Shown here piece by piece: positions 23,941 to 34,965 of a stretch of DNA of 64,000 nucleotides (positions within the stretch are counted from its first letter, which is position 1; each line of letters opens with the position of its first letter). The DNA is from Selaginella moellendorffii (taxonomy: Eukaryota; Streptophyta; Lycopodiopsida; Selaginellales; Selaginellaceae): contig NW_003314280.1 in NCBI RefSeq assembly GCF_000143415.4, positions 1,175,938 to 1,239,937 on the forward strand, given 5' to 3'. Under the pieces are notes generated by a model that saw only the letters and a program-made list of their open reading frames with translations, made no database searches and was not told where the DNA came from. The position numbers and the translations under genes were made by a program.

Positions 23941-26007
23941 TTACTTAGTCGCCTTATACTTGAAGCGATACGCGAATGGAAGATAGAAGAGAAAGTTGAC
24001 GACGCTGAGCGCTGCCAAGAGCCAAAAGAAGTAGTCAATGTGGCCATGATTGAGGTTGTCGGCGATCCATCCGGGCTTCCCATCCCTCCGGGTGATCTTG
24101 GTGACGATGGTCACCAGCAAGCTCGAGAGGTAGTTCCCCAGCGCCACCGTCGCCAGCGACAGCGCCGAGCCCAAGCTCCGCATGGCGTCGGGCGACTGCT
24201 CGTAGAAGAACTCGAGCTGCCCGATGAAGGTGAACACCTCCGACGCCCCGATGATGAAGTACTGGGGGATTTGCCAGAAGATGCTGAGCTGCGCGTTGAG
24301 GAGCTTCGGGAAGTTCTTGTCGTCGGCATCCACCAGGCCTTTCTCCCTCGCGACTCGCAGACGCTGGATCTCCAGGACCGCCGCCACCACCATGGAGAGC
24401 GTGGAGATGACGAGACCGATTCCCATTCTCTGGAGCTGCGTGAATCCCTGTGGGTGGCCGGTGTACCTGCGGACGAAGGGGACGAGCAGCCGGTCGTAGA
24501 TCGGGACCCAGATCAACACGCTGAGCGTGTCAAACATGGAGAGCGATGCCGACGGGACCTTGAAGGTGCCGAGGATGTAGTCCATCTTGAGGCCTTGCAC
24601 CACGAACAGCGTCGACATCTGAGCGTAGACTGTGGAGAAGACGATGGCGCTGGCCCAGATAGGAACGATTCGTAGCAGGATCTTCACTTCCTCGACTTGA
24701 GTGACCGTGCAAAGGTTCCACGTTGTCGTCGGTCTTGACCTGTCCTCGACCGCTGCCTTGTCCAGGAAACTTTCAAAAGCGAAAGGCACAAGAACTTAGA
24801 ACGAAGCGAAGCCCGAAAAAATATGTAAGGAGCACTTCTTCACCTGTATTCTGCTGTGTGCTGGATTTTTCGGCTCCCTTCGATGGCGGACGCCTTCTCG
24901 TCGACCTCGTAGAGCATGGTCTCGTCGGCTGGAAGACGTAGCCTCCAGTTCCGGATGGCTGCGACGATAACTTGAGCGATCCGAGTGAGCGGACTGCCTC
25001 CTGGTTTCTGGTGCCTGTACTTCTTGGACCCGGTGAAGAAGCTCACAATGGCTATTCCCATTGCTGCTGCCGGTATGCCAAATCCCCAGGCCCAGTTGAC
25101 GCTTTGCTGGATGTAAACGAGAAAGGTGCTGGCGATCATGGCACCGACGTTGATCGAGAAGTAGAACCAGTTGAAGAAGACAGTCTTATACTTCTTCTCC
25201 GAGGGGTCTTCGTCGTCAAACTGGTCTGCTCCAAAGGATGAAACGCAAGGCTTGATTCCACCAGTGCCCAGCGCTACCAGATAGAGAGCCAGATAGAATG
25301 ATCCGATCTGACCAGGCGAGGCCCCAGGACAAACGTCCCCCACACAAGATGGTGGTTTTAACGATGGAACTGACGCTGATAACGTGAGCAGAACCATTCC
25401 CTGTAAGACAAACAAACTTTTAGCTGCGAAGCTATGAAAGTCGAGAAAGAAGAACTTACCACAAAGTATACAGAAGAGAAGGCAGCGATCGTCCAGTAGC
25501 GACCGAGGTAGGCATCGGCCAAGAAAGCTCCTATGAGAGGTGTGATGTAAGCAGTTCCAGACCAGTTCGTCACATTGGTCGATGCAGTCGCGTTGTGCTG
25601 ATGGAGTTTGTCGGTCAGAAACACCACCAAGTTCATGGAAATTCCATAGTAGGCAAGCCTCTCACAGCATTCGTTTCCTGTTCAAGGCAAGATCAAGCAA
25701 GATATCAGAAAGTTTCGTTTTTTTGTTGCTCACCCAAGATATAAGGACACGCTTTCCAGCCGCCGGTAGTTCTCCTATCAGCAGGATTGTGCTTCCAATC
25801 CACAGTGCCGTCCTTTGTGATGAAGCTCTCTTTCTCCAGATCTTCGCCATTTTCAAGATCCTTACAAAATCGAAAGCATCAGTGTGTAAGTTGTAAGTCT
25901 TCCATTCTCCTAAGTTTCTTCCAAGAGAAATTCCTCACCTTGGTTGATGGGGGCAGGAGCCCAGCAGTGCTAGCGTCGGCGACGGTGCTCTCCTCCATGG
26001 CTCCCAT
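23941..26007 (-). CDS. NPF8-type peptide transporter C, 5 exons, 599 aa
   Basis: Exons: 25939-26007, 25734-25860, 25460-25677, 24844-25400 and 23941-24769; introns are GT-AG and the frame closes at 599 residues. It carries the same POT marks as its neighbour: [11 protein letters not shown] with the ExxER motif, [54 protein letters not shown], a long central loop ending in [10 protein letters not shown], and [16 protein letters not shown]. The N-terminus [14 protein letters not shown] is acidic and cytosolic. Intron positions equal those of the NPF genes at 19632 and 28271. The choice of the first of two close ATGs (26007 and 25998) is arbitrary. The tail ends YRFKYKATK. Confidence 0.93.
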
Positions 26008-26768
26008 CCCTTTCCCCTCACACAGGAAGAATTTGGAACTTTCAAGGGAACTTTAGAACCAGAGTTCCCAGCTTCGATTCTGGTCTAAAGTTTCCTCGAT
26101 CGCTCATCTGGCGAACCGGACGAGCCATTTGTCGCCGTATAGCGTGGAGATGCGTCTTTTAATCCTTTCCTGTGGCTCCAATAGTCCAAAAGTCCTCTCC
26201 CGGGACCAGACTCCGGAGTCTCGGTCACGACATTGGCGCCCTTCGATCGATCCAGAGTGGAATCGATACATTGGCGTACCTCACAGCCGGCTCGATCACG
26301 CAATGCGCACGGAATCCAACCCCCTCTCCTAAAGCCCTAGACTCGCCCGTACAGCGCGTACGGGCAATGAGGTTTTGGTAAAGTGTTTCGAACCTTCGAT
26401 GCCGGGGAAATATCGCCATGTTGAGCGTAGTTGCTCCGCGCGATTGGGTCCTGCTGCCCTATTTTGGTTCCTCCAAGATTGACGCAGGGGTTTGGTCGAT
26501 CCGGGGCGCGATAATCTCTCTCAGGTATGGGGGCTTGCTCCTCTCGTCTTCTCGGCTGGGTAATCCCTACTGCTAGCTGCATTTGTCGAGAGAGCACGGA
26601 GGAAGATCTACTTCTTCTACTTCCACAGTGAGGATTCTAGAATCTAGATCTCTGGCGTAGTTCTTTGGGATCTGCGCAGTTGGAAATTTCCAGTCGCAAT
26701 CCAAGATTTTTTAGATTTTCGCCGCATTCATCTTCACTTATCCACTTCTTTCCTTTGCAGCTATTTTT
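26008..26768. promoter_or_regulatory. Divergent promoter region between NPF C and an unknown gene
   Basis: These 761 bases lie between two start codons facing away from each other. CAGGTATGG at about 26521 and CTTTGCAG ending at 26760 could bound a 5'-UTR intron of the rightward gene (inference). A CCCTAG motif sits at about 26330. No other gene is visible. Confidence 0.4.
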
Positions 26769-28184
26769 ATGGACGAGAAGCAAAGATTGGATATAGACAG
26801 CATCCAGTTGGATGATCCTAGCGACTGCTGCGACACGCCACCCGTCTCCCCCTCTGCCAAGGACCGGCGAAAGAAGAAGAAGAAGAAGAACAAGAGTTAC
26901 TACAGCAATCCGGCCAGCATCCAAGCGTTTGATGAAGGCCGGCAGCAGAAGCTCGCCGAGGAGAAATCCCGGCAGCTCCACAAACCATCTACATTTGCAA
27001 GCTCCGAGCCGTGCGCAATCCCGCTGCGAACTTCCAAAGCTTTTGAGTATGAGGATGCTCACGCTTTGGATAGCTCACCATCGTCGCCATATCCGCTCTC
27101 GAGCTCGTGTCCGGTACGTTGTAGCTCTTTCGTGTTCTCTTGTTTGTGTTCTTAACTATGATGCTCGCTTTTCCTTTTTCCAGTTGTTTTCGCTGCGATC
27201 CGCATTGCGTGGAGGCCATGAAGGCCTGGGTTTGGGACCGAGGCCTAAGCTACACGTAAAGTGGGCCGTCGACGTTCGTGATCCGCCCAAGAGCAGCGTC
27301 TCCCACACACTCAATCGCCACAACAGCTCGAGAAAGAAACGGTCCAAGTCCAAGACAAAAACCAAGTTCGTTTTTGTTTTGCTAGTTTTCTTCTCTCTTT
27401 TCTTTGCTGACAAAAGGTGCAATACTTTACAGGTCTGGAGGCTTAAAACCATTGAACAGTGGCTCAATGATGGAGGGCCAAGAAGTCGTCCCTTGCGCTC
27501 CTGATAGCCCTGTTTCAGAGGACGAAACGGTTGGCCAAAAGCCTGGCCTTACCGGCGGACTGTTTCCTCCCAGAAACCTTACTTTCACGCTTGATGAACT
27601 TCACTCAAACTTGGCATGGTCATCAGCCAAAAGCTTCTTTGCCTCTATGGAGGTGGCCATGCAACACATGCTTCTGGCTTCTAGTTTCATCGAACAGGTA
27701 CTCAGTTCTTTCGCGCGTCCACTCTTGTTACCAGCTTGCTACCGCAGGGAAATATTGCCGGTGCTTTGATCGAGTACAAGGCCGCAGCCAACGTCTTCAG
27801 GTAAATCGAAAGCTCTTATCACGCAAAAAAGTAGTGAATCTATCACACAGATTGGCCAAGCTCGACTCCGAGACTGAAGGCCGCAGCGAGTGTAGAACCG
27901 CGGCAGTCAGGGGCCAAGTTCTCGCCTGGATCGCCATGGCGACGCTCTACAGCGCGAGCGGTCAGAGCCTCAAGGGGCAAAAATGCCACAACTTGGCACT
28001 GGAGGCGTGCCAGGAGGTGGGAATGAGCTACAAGGATAGCATCCAGTGCGTTGAGAACTTCCCGGCCGCGCACCAATTCAAAGGAAATGGTGGAAGCAAT
28101 CACTGCAGCCTCGCGGCGGCGCTATCGTCGGCCTCGAGCGCCTGTGAAGCGTCAAGAACAGAGAAGACGAGTGTTTGTATATAA
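26769..28184 (+). CDS. Unrecognised plant protein, 5 exons, 392 aa
   Basis: Exons: 26769-27113, 27184-27365, 27433-27697, 27748-27800 and 27851-28184; the frame closes at 392 residues with GT-AG introns. I do not recognise the family with confidence. Visible parts are an acidic N-terminus with a lysine run (RRKKKKKKNK, about residues 33-42), a motif HVKWAVDVRDPPKSSVSHTL followed by a second basic stretch (RKKRSKSKTKTK), and a probably helical C-terminal half with AMQHMLLASSFIEQ, GALIEYKAAANVF, WIAMATLYSASGQSL and HNLALEACQEVGMS. The KWxxDVxDPxxxSVSH motif recalls a plant-conserved family of unknown function. The basic stretches suggest a nuclear location (inference). The next gene starts only 86 bp downstream on the same strand. 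Confidence 0.75.
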
Positions 28185-28270
28185 GTTTTTTCCTCTAACG
28201 TAAGGTGTCCTTACACGCAAAGCTCCTTCCTATTTTTCCAAGATATTTAGGGCTTGGAGCTCGCGAAGCT

Positions 28271-30322
28271 ATGGCGCCGGTCGATTCGTGCACGACGCCA
28301 TTGCTCCAGGACGGCCAGACTACTGAAGCGCCGGTAAGTTCTTGGCTGGAATTTCTTTCTTGATCTGAGAGCGAGCGCTTGTTGTTGTGGAATCGTCAGC
28401 TCGAGGATCCCAAGCAGAGCTCCAGCTCGCGGCAGAACGTTTGCGAGGACGACGATGTCGATGGGACGTATTACACGGGCGATGGATCCGTGGATTCGTC
28501 CGGGCGCCGCTCGATCAGGGCCAAGACCGGCGGCTGGAAGGCCTGCCCTTTCATTCTAGGTGGAGATTGGCATACGTTGTGATCGCTTTCTCACTTTCTC
28601 GCAGGGAACGAATTTTGCGAGCGATTGGCGTACTATGGCATCAACACGAACCTGGTCGTGTATTTGACAACGGTGTTGCATCAAGGCAATGCCGCCGCTG
28701 CTAAATCCGTCACTGCTTGGTCTGGCACTTGCTACCTCACGACCTTCATTGGTGCGTTTCTCGCGGATTCGTATTGGGGACGCTACTGGACCATAGGAAT
28801 TCTCTCCATTTTCTATGCAATCGTAAGCAACTGTTCTTTGTTCTTTTCCTGGTTTCGTCTCTAACTTGTTTTGGCTCTCGCAGGGGATGATTCTTCTCAC
28901 TCTGTCAGCCTCCTTGCCCTCGCTGAAACCGTCCGTTTGTCCTCTCGACAACACCCCCTGCGAGAGTGCCACTCCGGGGCAAATGGCGTTCTTCTACACC
29001 GCCCTGTACCTCATCGCTTTCGGGACCGGTGGCATCAAGCCCTGTGTGTCCTCTTTCGGAGCTGACCAGTTCGACACTGGAGATCCCACCGAGAGAGCAC
29101 ACATGACGTCGTTTTTCAACTGGTTCTACTTCTCCATCAACGTTGGAGCTCTTATCGCCAGCAGCGTGATCGTGTACATACAGGTGAACGTCGGATGGGG
29201 AATCGGATTCGCAATACCTGCAGTCACGATGCTGGTGGCCATATGCACTTTCTTCTTCGGGACGCCGCTGTATAGGAACCAAAAGCCCGGTGGAAGCTCA
29301 CTCACTCGTATCGCCCAAGTCATAGTTGCTGCCATCGCGAAGTCCCGAGTACAAGTCCCGGCGGACGAGCGGCTTCTTTACGAGGTGCCGGACAAGGAAT
29401 CGGCCATCCAAGGAAGCAGGAAGATCGAACACACTGACGAGCTCACGTAAGATCTTTGCTAGTTTTGTTCGCTGATTAGTTTCGCTTTGAATCCACCAGG
29501 TGTTTGGACAAAGCAGCGACACAAACAGCTCCTGACTTAGAAAACCGACCAAGTCCTTGGCGCTTATGCACAGTCACTCAGGTCGAGGAAGTAAAGATCT
29601 TTGTCCGGATGCTCCCAATATGGGCGAGCACGATTGTCTTCTTCACGGTCTACTCGCAGATGTCCACCTTCTTCGTGGAGCAGGGCCAGAGAATGGATCC
29701 CAAACTGGGTCCAAAGTTTAACATCCCGGCAGCATCGCTCACCGTCTTCGACACGCTCACCATCATCGTCTGCGTGCCACTCTACGACTGGTTCCTGGTG
29801 CCGCTGGTCCGAAAGTTCACGGGCCACCCGCAGGGATTCACCCAGATCCAGAGGATGGGAATCGGCCTCGTTCTCGCCACTGCTTCGATGCTGGTAGCGG
29901 CGGTGGTGGAAGTGAAGAGGCTCCAGCTCGCGGCCGAGTTTGATCTCCTGGACAACGTCACGGATCCGGTCCCGATGAGCATTCTCTGGCAGATACCGCA
30001 GTACTTCCTCATCGGTGCCTCGGAAATTTTCACGGCCATTGGGCAGCTCGAGTTCTTCTACGATCAGGCACCCGACGCGATGAGGAGCTTGGCGAGCGCG
30101 CTGGCGCTCAGCACGACGGCGCTGGGGAACTACTTGAGCAGCTTCTTGGTGGCGGTGATCTCTGCAACGAGTTCTTCCGGGAGTTCCGGGTGGATCCCAA
30201 ACAATCTAAATCGCGGCCACCTGGATTACTTCTTTTTGGTGGTGGCGGCGCTCAGCGCTCTCAATGGGCTCTTCTTCTGGGCATGCTCGAGAGGCTATCG
30301 ATACAAGAAAGTTACCGTGTAA
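28271..30322 (+). CDS. NPF8-type peptide transporter D, 5 exons, 608 aa
   Basis: Exons: 28271-28333, 28400-28559, 28605-28822, 28884-29446 and 29500-30322; the frame closes at 608 residues. It is the third POT-family transporter here, on the opposite strand to the other two. Marks are [11 protein letters not shown] (ExxER kept), [71 protein letters not shown] and [15 protein letters not shown]. Its exon boundaries match those of the other NPF genes, so all three come from one ancestor. The start lies 17 bases after the telo-box-like TTTAGGGCT at 28246-28254. Intron 3 ends with a 60-bp-class acceptor, CTCTCGCAG. Peptide transport is inferred from family membership. Confidence 0.93.
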
Positions 30323-30429
30323 ATATTTTACATTGGACTAATGTAACTTCTCGAGAAGAGTTAAATACTTCACTTTTAATTTCAACTCAATTCATGGTTT
30401 TCGCGCGCATTTTCTAGGGTTTATGGGCT

Positions 30430-32760
30430 ATGGCGGGCGAGGAGGGGGAAATAAGAGAATCGTGGAAGCAGGCGCTGGATCGCAAGCTCGGGCGGCTGCA
30501 TTCTTTGCTGTTTGGGGTGGAGGCCGCGATCAAGGCGGAGGAATGGGAGAAGGCGCTGGGTCTGGGGCTTTGTCTGCTGGGATTTCTCGAGAGCGAGACG
30601 AGGACGAGAGAGGATGCGGTGTACACTGCTCCAATAAAGAGGCATGTCCAGGATCTGATCGATGCGGCCAGGGACAAATTCTACCAAGGTTTTGAGAGGT
30701 AAGTCGATTTTGGCCATGAAATCTAGCTTACGTAGTGATTTGGTTGAAGAAATGCGCTCGCACAGGCAGCTCGATCTAGCGGCGCAGTTTTTGGGGGAGG
30801 CCAGCACCGTGTAGACGTCGCAGGGATTAGAAGCTCTCCACTTTACAAACCATTTTGTGGTGACAGCATCGTGAGTGATCTTTGCAGAATTTTTTATTTT
30901 TTCTTTCTCTCGTGGTTTTGACAATCTGAACTTACAGGAACCAATGGATATTGATCGCATAGACGTCAGCCCGGGAGAGAGCAAGAAGCGCGGAAGAGTC
31001 GTGTGTGAGCCGCCAAAGGAAGATATGATAAGGAACAAGTCTGTCGTTGTAGAGAAGCAAAATCCTGTGGAGAGTTCAGGAGGATTTGTCACAGCAAAGC
31101 AAAAATGGGTAAGCATTTTGAACTTTTTGACAGTTCTCCGCAGAAATTTCTTTCCTCAGGCACTTGACTCCAAGAAAACTGGATCAGCATCGTGTCCAGC
31201 ACCTACAGGGACCAACACCACCGCTAAGACTCTGGGCCGCCGGAATGTTCGAAGTTCTTTTACACCACCTCTTCGCTCCAATGGGGGAGGAACAACCACG
31301 CAGAATTCGGATGCTGCCATCTCCGAGTCGACCACCAAATGGTACGTTCTCATGTCCATTTGGTTTAGTTTCTCAACGGTGTCATGTTAGCTTGGAACTT
31401 CTCTCTGGTCCTGATGGCGAGCTGCCTGACAAATTGCGCAATCTGGAACCTCGCCTGCTTGAGCACATAAGCAACGAAATAATGGAAAGGGATTCAAACG
31501 TTCGCTGGGATGACATAGGTAGCGCTTTTTCTCACTCATTAGTTTGTGTTGTAACTTCAATTTTTTGCAAACAGCTGGACTGGATCATGCTAAAAAGAGT
31601 GTCACAGAAATGGTGATTTGGCCTCTTTTACGCCCGGACATTTTCCATGGCTGCCGCTCGCCAGGAAAAGGACTCCTCCTTTTTGGCCCCCCTGTAAGTG
31701 TATATATTGAGCGCATTGATGAAGCAACTCAAGAATGTGACAGGGAACAGGCAAGACAATGATAGGAAAAGCGATCGCTGGCGAATCAAAAGCTACATTC
31801 TTTTCAATATCAGCAAGCTCGCTAACTAGCAAATGGGTAACTTTGATTTTCTTCCTAGCACATGCTAATTTTTCTGCTCAGAGTTGCAGATTGGTGAAGG
31901 CGAGAAGCTTGTCCGGGCTTTGTTTGGTGTAGCCAGTTGTCGCACACCAGCGGTGATATTCATCGACGAAGTGGACTCGCTCCTATCTCAGGTATCGTCG
32001 ACAATCTGAACATCTCGGTCGATATTTACGTTTTTTAAAACCAGAGGAAATCAGAGGGAGAGCATGAATCAAGCCGAAGGATAAAGACGCAGTTTCTCAT
32101 CGAGATGGAAGGTATTGGAAGTGGTAACGAGCAGCTTCTTCTTATAGGTAAGCCAGGGACTGATCGATGGATTGTAGAGTTCGACAGAAATGTTTCAGGT
32201 GCTACAAACAGGCCTCAAGAGCTTGATGAAGCAGCTCGCCGTCGTTTCTCGAAGAGGCTATACATACCACTTCCTTCTGCTGGTACTTCATTCTCGCCTC
32301 ACATTATGCTTGACTATGCTTCCCATGCAGAGGCTCGAGGATGGATTGTTCGTAACCTCTTGCAAAAGGATGGTCTGTTTTGTATGTCCAGCAGCGACAT
32401 GGACGAAATATGCTCAATGACGGAGGGTACATACAGACACCAGCTTTCATAACCGGAATCAAGTTCGTCCTTTTGCTGCTTCCAGGCTATTCCGGTTCTG
32501 ACATGAACAACCTCGTCAAAGAAGCATCCATGTATCCTCTCCGCGAGGCGCTCAAAGCGGGGAAAGACATTGGCAAGATTAGCACCGAAGAAATGCGAGC
32601 TATTGGGCTACAGGTAAGCAAAAGCTTCCACTCTACGTACTCTTAATCTCCTTTGCAGGACTTCAGGGCCGCTCTTCAAGAAGTAAAGCCTTCAGTCTCG
32701 AAATGCGAGCTGGGTGCCTACGAGGATTGGAACTCTCAGTTTGGAAGCCTGTGCTTGTGA
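30430..32760 (+). CDS. FIGL1: FIGL1-type AAA ATPase (fidgetin-like 1), 13 exons, 539 aa
   Basis: Exons: 30430-30698, 30766-30808, 30938-31108, 31160-31341, 31391-31518, 31575-31693, 31744-31836, 31890-31991, 32045-32147, 32199-32282, 32331-32426, 32486-32613 and 32659-32760. The C-terminal half is a full AAA module: VRWDDIAGLDHAK, Walker A GPPGTGKT (residues 302-309, split by an intron), Walker [15 protein letters not shown], then [37 protein letters not shown] and the Vps4-type C-terminal part with [10 protein letters not shown]. Fidgetin-like 1 limits meiotic crossovers by acting on RAD51 and DMC1 filaments. Exon 2 is only 43 bp and its donor overlaps an in-frame TAG (GTGTAG), so correct splicing there decides whether a full protein is made. 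The N-terminal part is poorly conserved. Confidence 0.9.
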
Positions 32761-32905
32761 CGAACAAGGAGCGAGCGAGGAGCGGCATCACTAGAAGATT
32801 AAAGAGTTATGGTACGTGCTTCAACAAGCGTCCAGCTTATTTCATCGTTATCGTGCGAACGCTCCAGGGAGGAAGGATGGACAGGCCGGGGCTGGTTGAG
32901 GCTCG

Positions 32906-33834
32906 TCACATAAAGTCGTCCTCAATCTCCTGGAGAGACTTGCCTTTGCCGGCAATGTCCTTGTTGGAAGTCATCTTCTCCGACACCATCAGGGCTTTGT
33001 AGCTCCGGACGTCCGCCTCCCTCTCCTTCTGGACGCGCTCCAGCTCTTCGCGACGTTTCTGCTCGGAAAGACAAACAAGTTCTAGCGGCCTGGGACAAAG
33101 AAAAATCGCCAGACCTTGTCGCGCATCTGGTTCTTTCGCTCCGCTCGTTCCTGGGAGTTGTAGACCTCTCTCTCGGCTGAAACGAGGAAGAGGATGATAC
33201 CATGAAAACTATATGGCGAAAGAACGAACAACGCTACCTTTCAAGTCTGGAGTTCTTTCGACTTTGGTCTTGTTGAGCCGGTTGACGATTTCATTCACGC
33301 GCTTCTCGACCTTGACAGTCCGGACCTGTGAAGGAGCAAAGAGAAGTGAAACTTACAGCAGGAAAGAAACGGCTTACGAGCTTGGGATTGTGGAATCCAA
33401 CTTGGCCGACGTCCATGGAAGACGACTTTTTAAGATTCGACCAGGGAGTGTAGACGATGTCGAGATTGTTGATCTTGTTCCCTGGAGCCGAAGCAAAGTT
33501 GTAAAGAACGATCAAACTTCCAAGCGTGTTGCTTGTTACCTTGGATGGAGTTTGCCTTGACGAGCTGAGCGCAGTCCTCCAGGAGCTCCGCGCTGATACT
33601 GTCCATGGTCTGGCCTTTGTGGAGCCTCAAGTAGACATGAGCCGAGGAGAGCTTGTCAACGTGAAACCTGGGAAGATCCAAACCAGGAAAATTCCTTAGG
33701 GAAGAGAAGAATTGGCCATACCAGATATCCTCGGGGAAGCCGTACTTGATGAGGTCCTCGTTCTCGTGCTTGTCCAGCCCCATGTAGATGGTGAAGTCGC
33801 CCACCTCGGGCCTGGCCTTGAAGTAGTAGACCAT
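32906..33834 (-). CDS. CCDC25: CCDC25 homologue (NFACT-R domain), 6 exons, 215 aa
   Basis: Exons: 33722-33834, 33540-33667, 33378-33481, 33238-33325, 33115-33176 and 32906-33058; the frame closes at 215 residues, the usual size. The product begins [10 protein letters not shown], then shows [63 protein letters not shown] and [13 protein letters not shown] charged helical tail ends [11 protein letters not shown]. These match the widely conserved CCDC25 family, whose NFACT-R domain is shared with ribosome-quality-control factors. Human CCDC25 has been described as a sensor of extracellular DNA; the plant role is not known to me. The gene converges on FIGL1 with a gap of 145 bp. Confidence 0.93.
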
Positions 33835-34149
33835 CCCTCGACGGCGCCCCACTAAAAAACCTAGAAGTAAAACTCCCCAGCAAGAAAAACAATCGCGTTT
33901 TGATTGGACTTTGACTATGATCGACAAGAGATTCGGGCGTGGGCGTGACTGCACACGGGGAAGAACGGCAGACTTCAGTGTACTTTGTTGCTATACGGCT
34001 GAAAATGTCTTTCTCTGAACAAGTCTCTAAGAACGAGTCTTCTGACACCTTGATATATATCTATCCGGGCGCCTCGAGAAGAAGAAGCAAAGGACCCCCA
34101 AAAGTGGGAAGGAGGCGCGATCAAAGCAGCAAGCACCACTGATCTTGAA
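33835..34149. promoter_or_regulatory. Divergent promoter between CCDC25 and the C2-domain gene
   Basis: These 315 bases separate two start codons facing away from each other. TTGATATATATC at about 34050 is the only TATA-like run. Minus ORFs that extend the CCDC25 frame into this region have no conserved sequence and were not used. Confidence 0.4.
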
Positions 34150-34965
34150 ATGGAAATCAATGGTATTGTGTGGAAACGGAAGAATTCTAGATCATCATCG
34201 CATTGAAACATTGGTTTTTTGCTTAGTTCTTGGTGGGAGAAAGCTCAAGGACACCGAATGGTTTGGCACGCAGGACCCGTATGTGATTTTACAGTATGGA
34301 TCCCAAAAGTTCACAACAAAAACTTGCAAAGGTATGGCACAGTTCTCCTCTTTTTTTCTAAAGTTTTATCAATCTAGATGGTGGTGAAAATCCCGTGTTC
34401 AACGACAACTTCACGCCCTCCCTGATCGAGGGTGTTCGAGAGATGAGTGTGGAGGTTTGGAACGAGAACTCGATGAGATCCGATCAGTGTATTGGCGCAG
34501 GAAAGGTGCTCCTCGACAAAGTCTTAGCTTCCGGCTATGATGATCGAAGCTGGCCACTCAAAACAAAGAGGGGAAAGTAGTTATCTAAACTCTTGGATCT
34601 TGGAGCTTTAGAAAACTAACTGCTGACAAAACATTTCCCGTTGCAGGGACGCTGGGAAATTGAGGCTGATTTTGCACTGCGACACTACAGTTGGGGTTTA
34701 TCCTCCTCAAGGTGGCAATGCTCCAGCAGCTCAATGCGAGAGTGGAGAGCCAGAAACATCAGAGAAGACCTCTTCAGCATCAGGGATTGGGGGTGCGATC
34801 AAGAAATTGGTTAGGGGCCACAGGCAAGGAGAACAAAAGCAAGAGGAAGGACATGAACAAAATGAAGAGCACAAAGCAGAAGAAGTAGAAGGAGTGGAAG
34901 AAGAAGAAGAAGAAGAAGAAGAGTCGGAAGAGTCGGAGTCGGAGGAGGAGGAAGATGATGAGTGA
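34150..34965 (+). CDS. C2-domain protein with acidic tail, 4 exons, 211 aa
   Basis: Exons: 34150-34162, 34227-34331, 34378-34576 and 34647-34965; the frame closes at 211 residues. Exon 1 has only 13 bases, giving the start MEINVLGGRKLKDTEWFG. The first ~105 residues form one C2 domain, with the calcium-site pattern DTEWFGTQDPYV, then NPVFNDNF and EVWNENSMRSDQCIG; the strand signature KLRLILHC closes it. From family knowledge such small plant C2 proteins bind phospholipid in a calcium-dependent way. The rest is unusual: a Gly/Ile/Lys patch, a Gln/Glu-rich stretch and a C-terminal run of Glu, Ser and Asp with almost no other residues. The start depends on a predicted 64-bp first intron and is the least certain part. 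Confidence 0.8.

Noticed and set aside
30423-30695. Upstream ATG and 90-codon frame overlapping FIGL1 exon 1
   Set aside because: The overlapping frame from 30430 leads in phase into exon 2 and the AAA domain; the frame from 30423 does not. It could at most be a small upstream ORF.
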